Assembly (NCBI GenBank): GCA_030054735.1
Contig: JASGVX010000003.1
Span: 65,532 to 110,151 of the forward strand
Length of the DNA stretch: 44,620 nt
Direction of reading: 5' to 3'
Origin: Methanobacteriota archaeon
GTDB lineage: Archaea > Halobacteriota > Methanosarcinia > Methanosarcinales > Methanosarcinaceae
Numbering within the stretch: the first letter of the stretch is position 1; every line of letters starts with the position of its first letter. A program made the translations under genes and the position numbers. The notes below the pieces were generated by a model. It made no database searches. It saw only the letters and a program-made list of their open reading frames with translations, and was not told where the DNA came from. This document shows positions 43,213 to 44,620 of the stretch, piece after piece.

Positions 43213-44338
43213 TTACAGGAATCCTGGCGTGGTCAAGGACATGTTTTGCCAGCTTTTCTTTAAGCTTCATGTACTCTGAGTCAGAGAGACCTATCGAGTG
43301 CAGTACACCGTCCCTGATCCAGCAGGGCTTTGTAATCTTACAGCACCAGACAAGGCTGCCAAAACATGTATCCTCTCCATACTCAAGCATGGTGCCTCTG
43401 GCAAACTCCATTTTTGTCCGGGTGAACTCTTCTGCAGTATATCCCAGCTTTTTATATTTCCCATGTACAGGGCAGTGTTTTACCGGTAGGCAGCAGAAAG
43501 CCAGAGCTCTGAAGTCCCCCTCACTGCAAACATGTTTGGGAGCATTATACCAGCCTATTGACCCCTGATACATAGTGGCACATTCTACGAGTTCCTTTAT
43601 GAGATTGGGGTTTTCCATAGCCCCTCTTGCAACAGAGACCATGTCAGCTCCCCTGGAAAACATATCCTTTGCAGCGTCAAAATCAGTAACCGAGTTGTTG
43701 CCTATAATAAAGAGCCTTGTAGCGTCCCTGTAATTTGAAATTGCATCAAGGTCCGCTCCAAACCCCTCAAGCATGGCATCCACATGGATAATATCAGCTC
43801 CGGCTTTATCAATAAGCCTGGCAAGTTCGACATCATTTACTACATTTGCCCGTACCTTTACAGAAAGCACGACCCCGGTTTTTTTTATTGCCGTTATCCA
43901 GGCAGAGAGCCTTGGAAAGTCACGCAGAAGGGCTTCTCCTAGACCCGTTTTAAGCATTTCAGGTTGCTTGCAGTGAGCGTTTAATTCAAGAATTGCCCCT
44001 TCTTCCTTTACAAGCTTTGCAGCTTCAATCAGGGGTTCAAGGGTGGTGCTTCTGACGTTTACAGCAACCGCAGTTCCAGAGTTTACCGCCCGAATTTCCC
44101 TTTTTATAAGCTCCAGAGGTTCATCGGAAATGAACTCTTTCCTGCCCCTAGATGCAAGGTCTGATGCAACTTCCATAGATCCTTTATCAAGGTTGAAGGC
44201 TCCAAGTACTACGAGCCCAGCATCAACTGCATACTGGTTGGCAAAAGCGCTGTCAACAATTCCGGCCATTGGCGCCAGTGCAATAGGGTTTCTAAATCGG
44301 ACATAACCTGCATGCAAATCAAATAGACAATCACTCAT
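43199..44338 (-). CDS. Methanogenesis marker 9 protein: Dus-like TIM barrel plus Cys-rich domain
   Basis: A 379-aa protein. The N-terminal 270 residues resemble dihydrouridine-synthase/FMN TIM barrels: NPIALAPMAGIVDSAFANQY, ILELNAHCKQPEML, VLSVKVRANVVNDVELARLI, GADIIHVDAM and GNNSVTDFDAAKDMFSRGAD. The C-terminal domain (about 270-340) has cysteine clusters CCLPVKHCPVHGKY and CFGSLVWCCKITKPC, the methanogenesis marker 9 region, likely binding a metal or Fe-S centre. Role unknown; restricted largely to methanogens. It leads a three-gene overlapping operon with the CitG-like and DUF447 genes. ATG after GAGGT. Confidence 0.88.
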   Translation of the reverse strand: MSDCLFDLHAGYVRFRNPIALAPMAGIVDSAFANQYAVDAGLVVLGAFNLDKGSMEVASDLASRGRKEFISDEPLELIKREIRAVNSGTAVAVNVRSTTLEPLIEAAKLVKEEGAILELNAHCKQPEMLKTGLGEALLRDFPRLSAWITAIKKTGVVLSVKVRANVVNDVELARLIDKAGADIIHVDAMLEGFGADLDAISNYRDATRLFIIGNNSVTDFDAAKDMFSRGADMVSVARGAMENPNLIKELVECATMYQGSIGWYNAPKHVCSEGDFRALAFCCLPVKHCPVHGKYKKLGYTAEEFTRTKMEFARGTMLEYGEDTCFGSLVWCCKITKPCWIRDGVLHSIGLSDSEYMKLKEKLAKHVLDHARIPVNESQ

Positions 44339-44620
44339 GTTTTACCTCTTAAAAATAAGCATGGAAACTGAACACAAAGTGATAGTAATAGTTAGATATT
44401 AAACTAACGAATCTTTTCAAGCTTACGATACTTTTGCAAAGAATTTACGGGAATGGAAAGTCCAGATTGATTTTGTAATAAAAATGCATATATCAGGCTG
44501 TCTTAAAACTCAAAGCATTTCTACAATTGGATAATGAGATACATTAACTTTAAAAATAAGCCCACTTAAAATAGAGAAATTCAGGCATAAATTAACCTTA
44601 TAGTAGAAAAAATTGACACA
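44339..44620. other. Upstream region of the marker 9 operon with MITE B at the window edge
   Basis: 282 bases. The first 150 should hold the operon promoter and show no ORF. The rest is MITE B copy 4. Confidence 0.5.
44495..44620 (+). mobile_element. MITE family B, copy 4, cut by the window end
   Basis: Starts AGGCTGTCTTAAAACTC and continues with ACAATTGGATAATGAGATAC and TTAACCTTATAGTAG, close to copies 2 and 3. The right end lies beyond the window. Confidence 0.8.

Overview
This window is archaeal and of Methanosarcina type. It carries two methanogenesis marker proteins (12 and 9), archaeal prefoldin beta, an archaeal NikR, a His-type Thi4 and an AglD-like glycosyltransferase. It also has bacterial-type uvrABC, a ppk1/ppx pair, and long AT-rich intergenic regions full of short mobile repeats, as is usual in that genus. 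No tRNA, rRNA or CRISPR array was seen.

Layout. 1-6110 is a leftward excision-repair cluster uvrA-uvrC-uvrB, with uvrB cut by the window edge. 6696-8601 holds an ornithine cyclodeaminase/alanine dehydrogenase family gene divergent from a DUF434 protein. 9135-13237 carries the polyphosphate pair ppk1 and ppx. 13967-16096 is a helix-hairpin-helix/MutS-like ATPase. 16248-20364 is an overlapping two-gene ATPase operon: an archaeal AAA ATPase, then an ATPase-winged-helix-TPR protein with near-identical 102-bp TPR units. A cluster of ATAAC-type palindromes lies just upstream. This is the best candidate here for an uncharacterised system. 21126-23993 is a PKD-repeat surface protein.

24000-31180 is a repeat-rich accessory stretch. 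It contains copies of three MITE-like families (A, B, C), an orphan 96-aa gene, nikR, a broken arsR gene, an AglD-like glycosyltransferase with no ordinary start codon, a truncated transposase and thi4.

31181-40630 is mostly housekeeping: a rhomboid protease coupled to a small unknown gene, a NYN-domain nuclease-like protein, methanogenesis marker 12 with a DUF2103-like gene, an ACT protein next to a PaaK-type acyl-CoA ligase, a DHH phosphoesterase, prefoldin beta and an M42 aminopeptidase. 40627-41450 holds transposase fragments. 41555-44338 is a tightly overlapping operon: methanogenesis marker 9, a CitG-like protein and DUF447. Its context suggests C1-cofactor biosynthesis. The window ends inside a fourth copy of MITE family B.

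Functions rest on motifs read by eye and on family knowledge. No database search was run.
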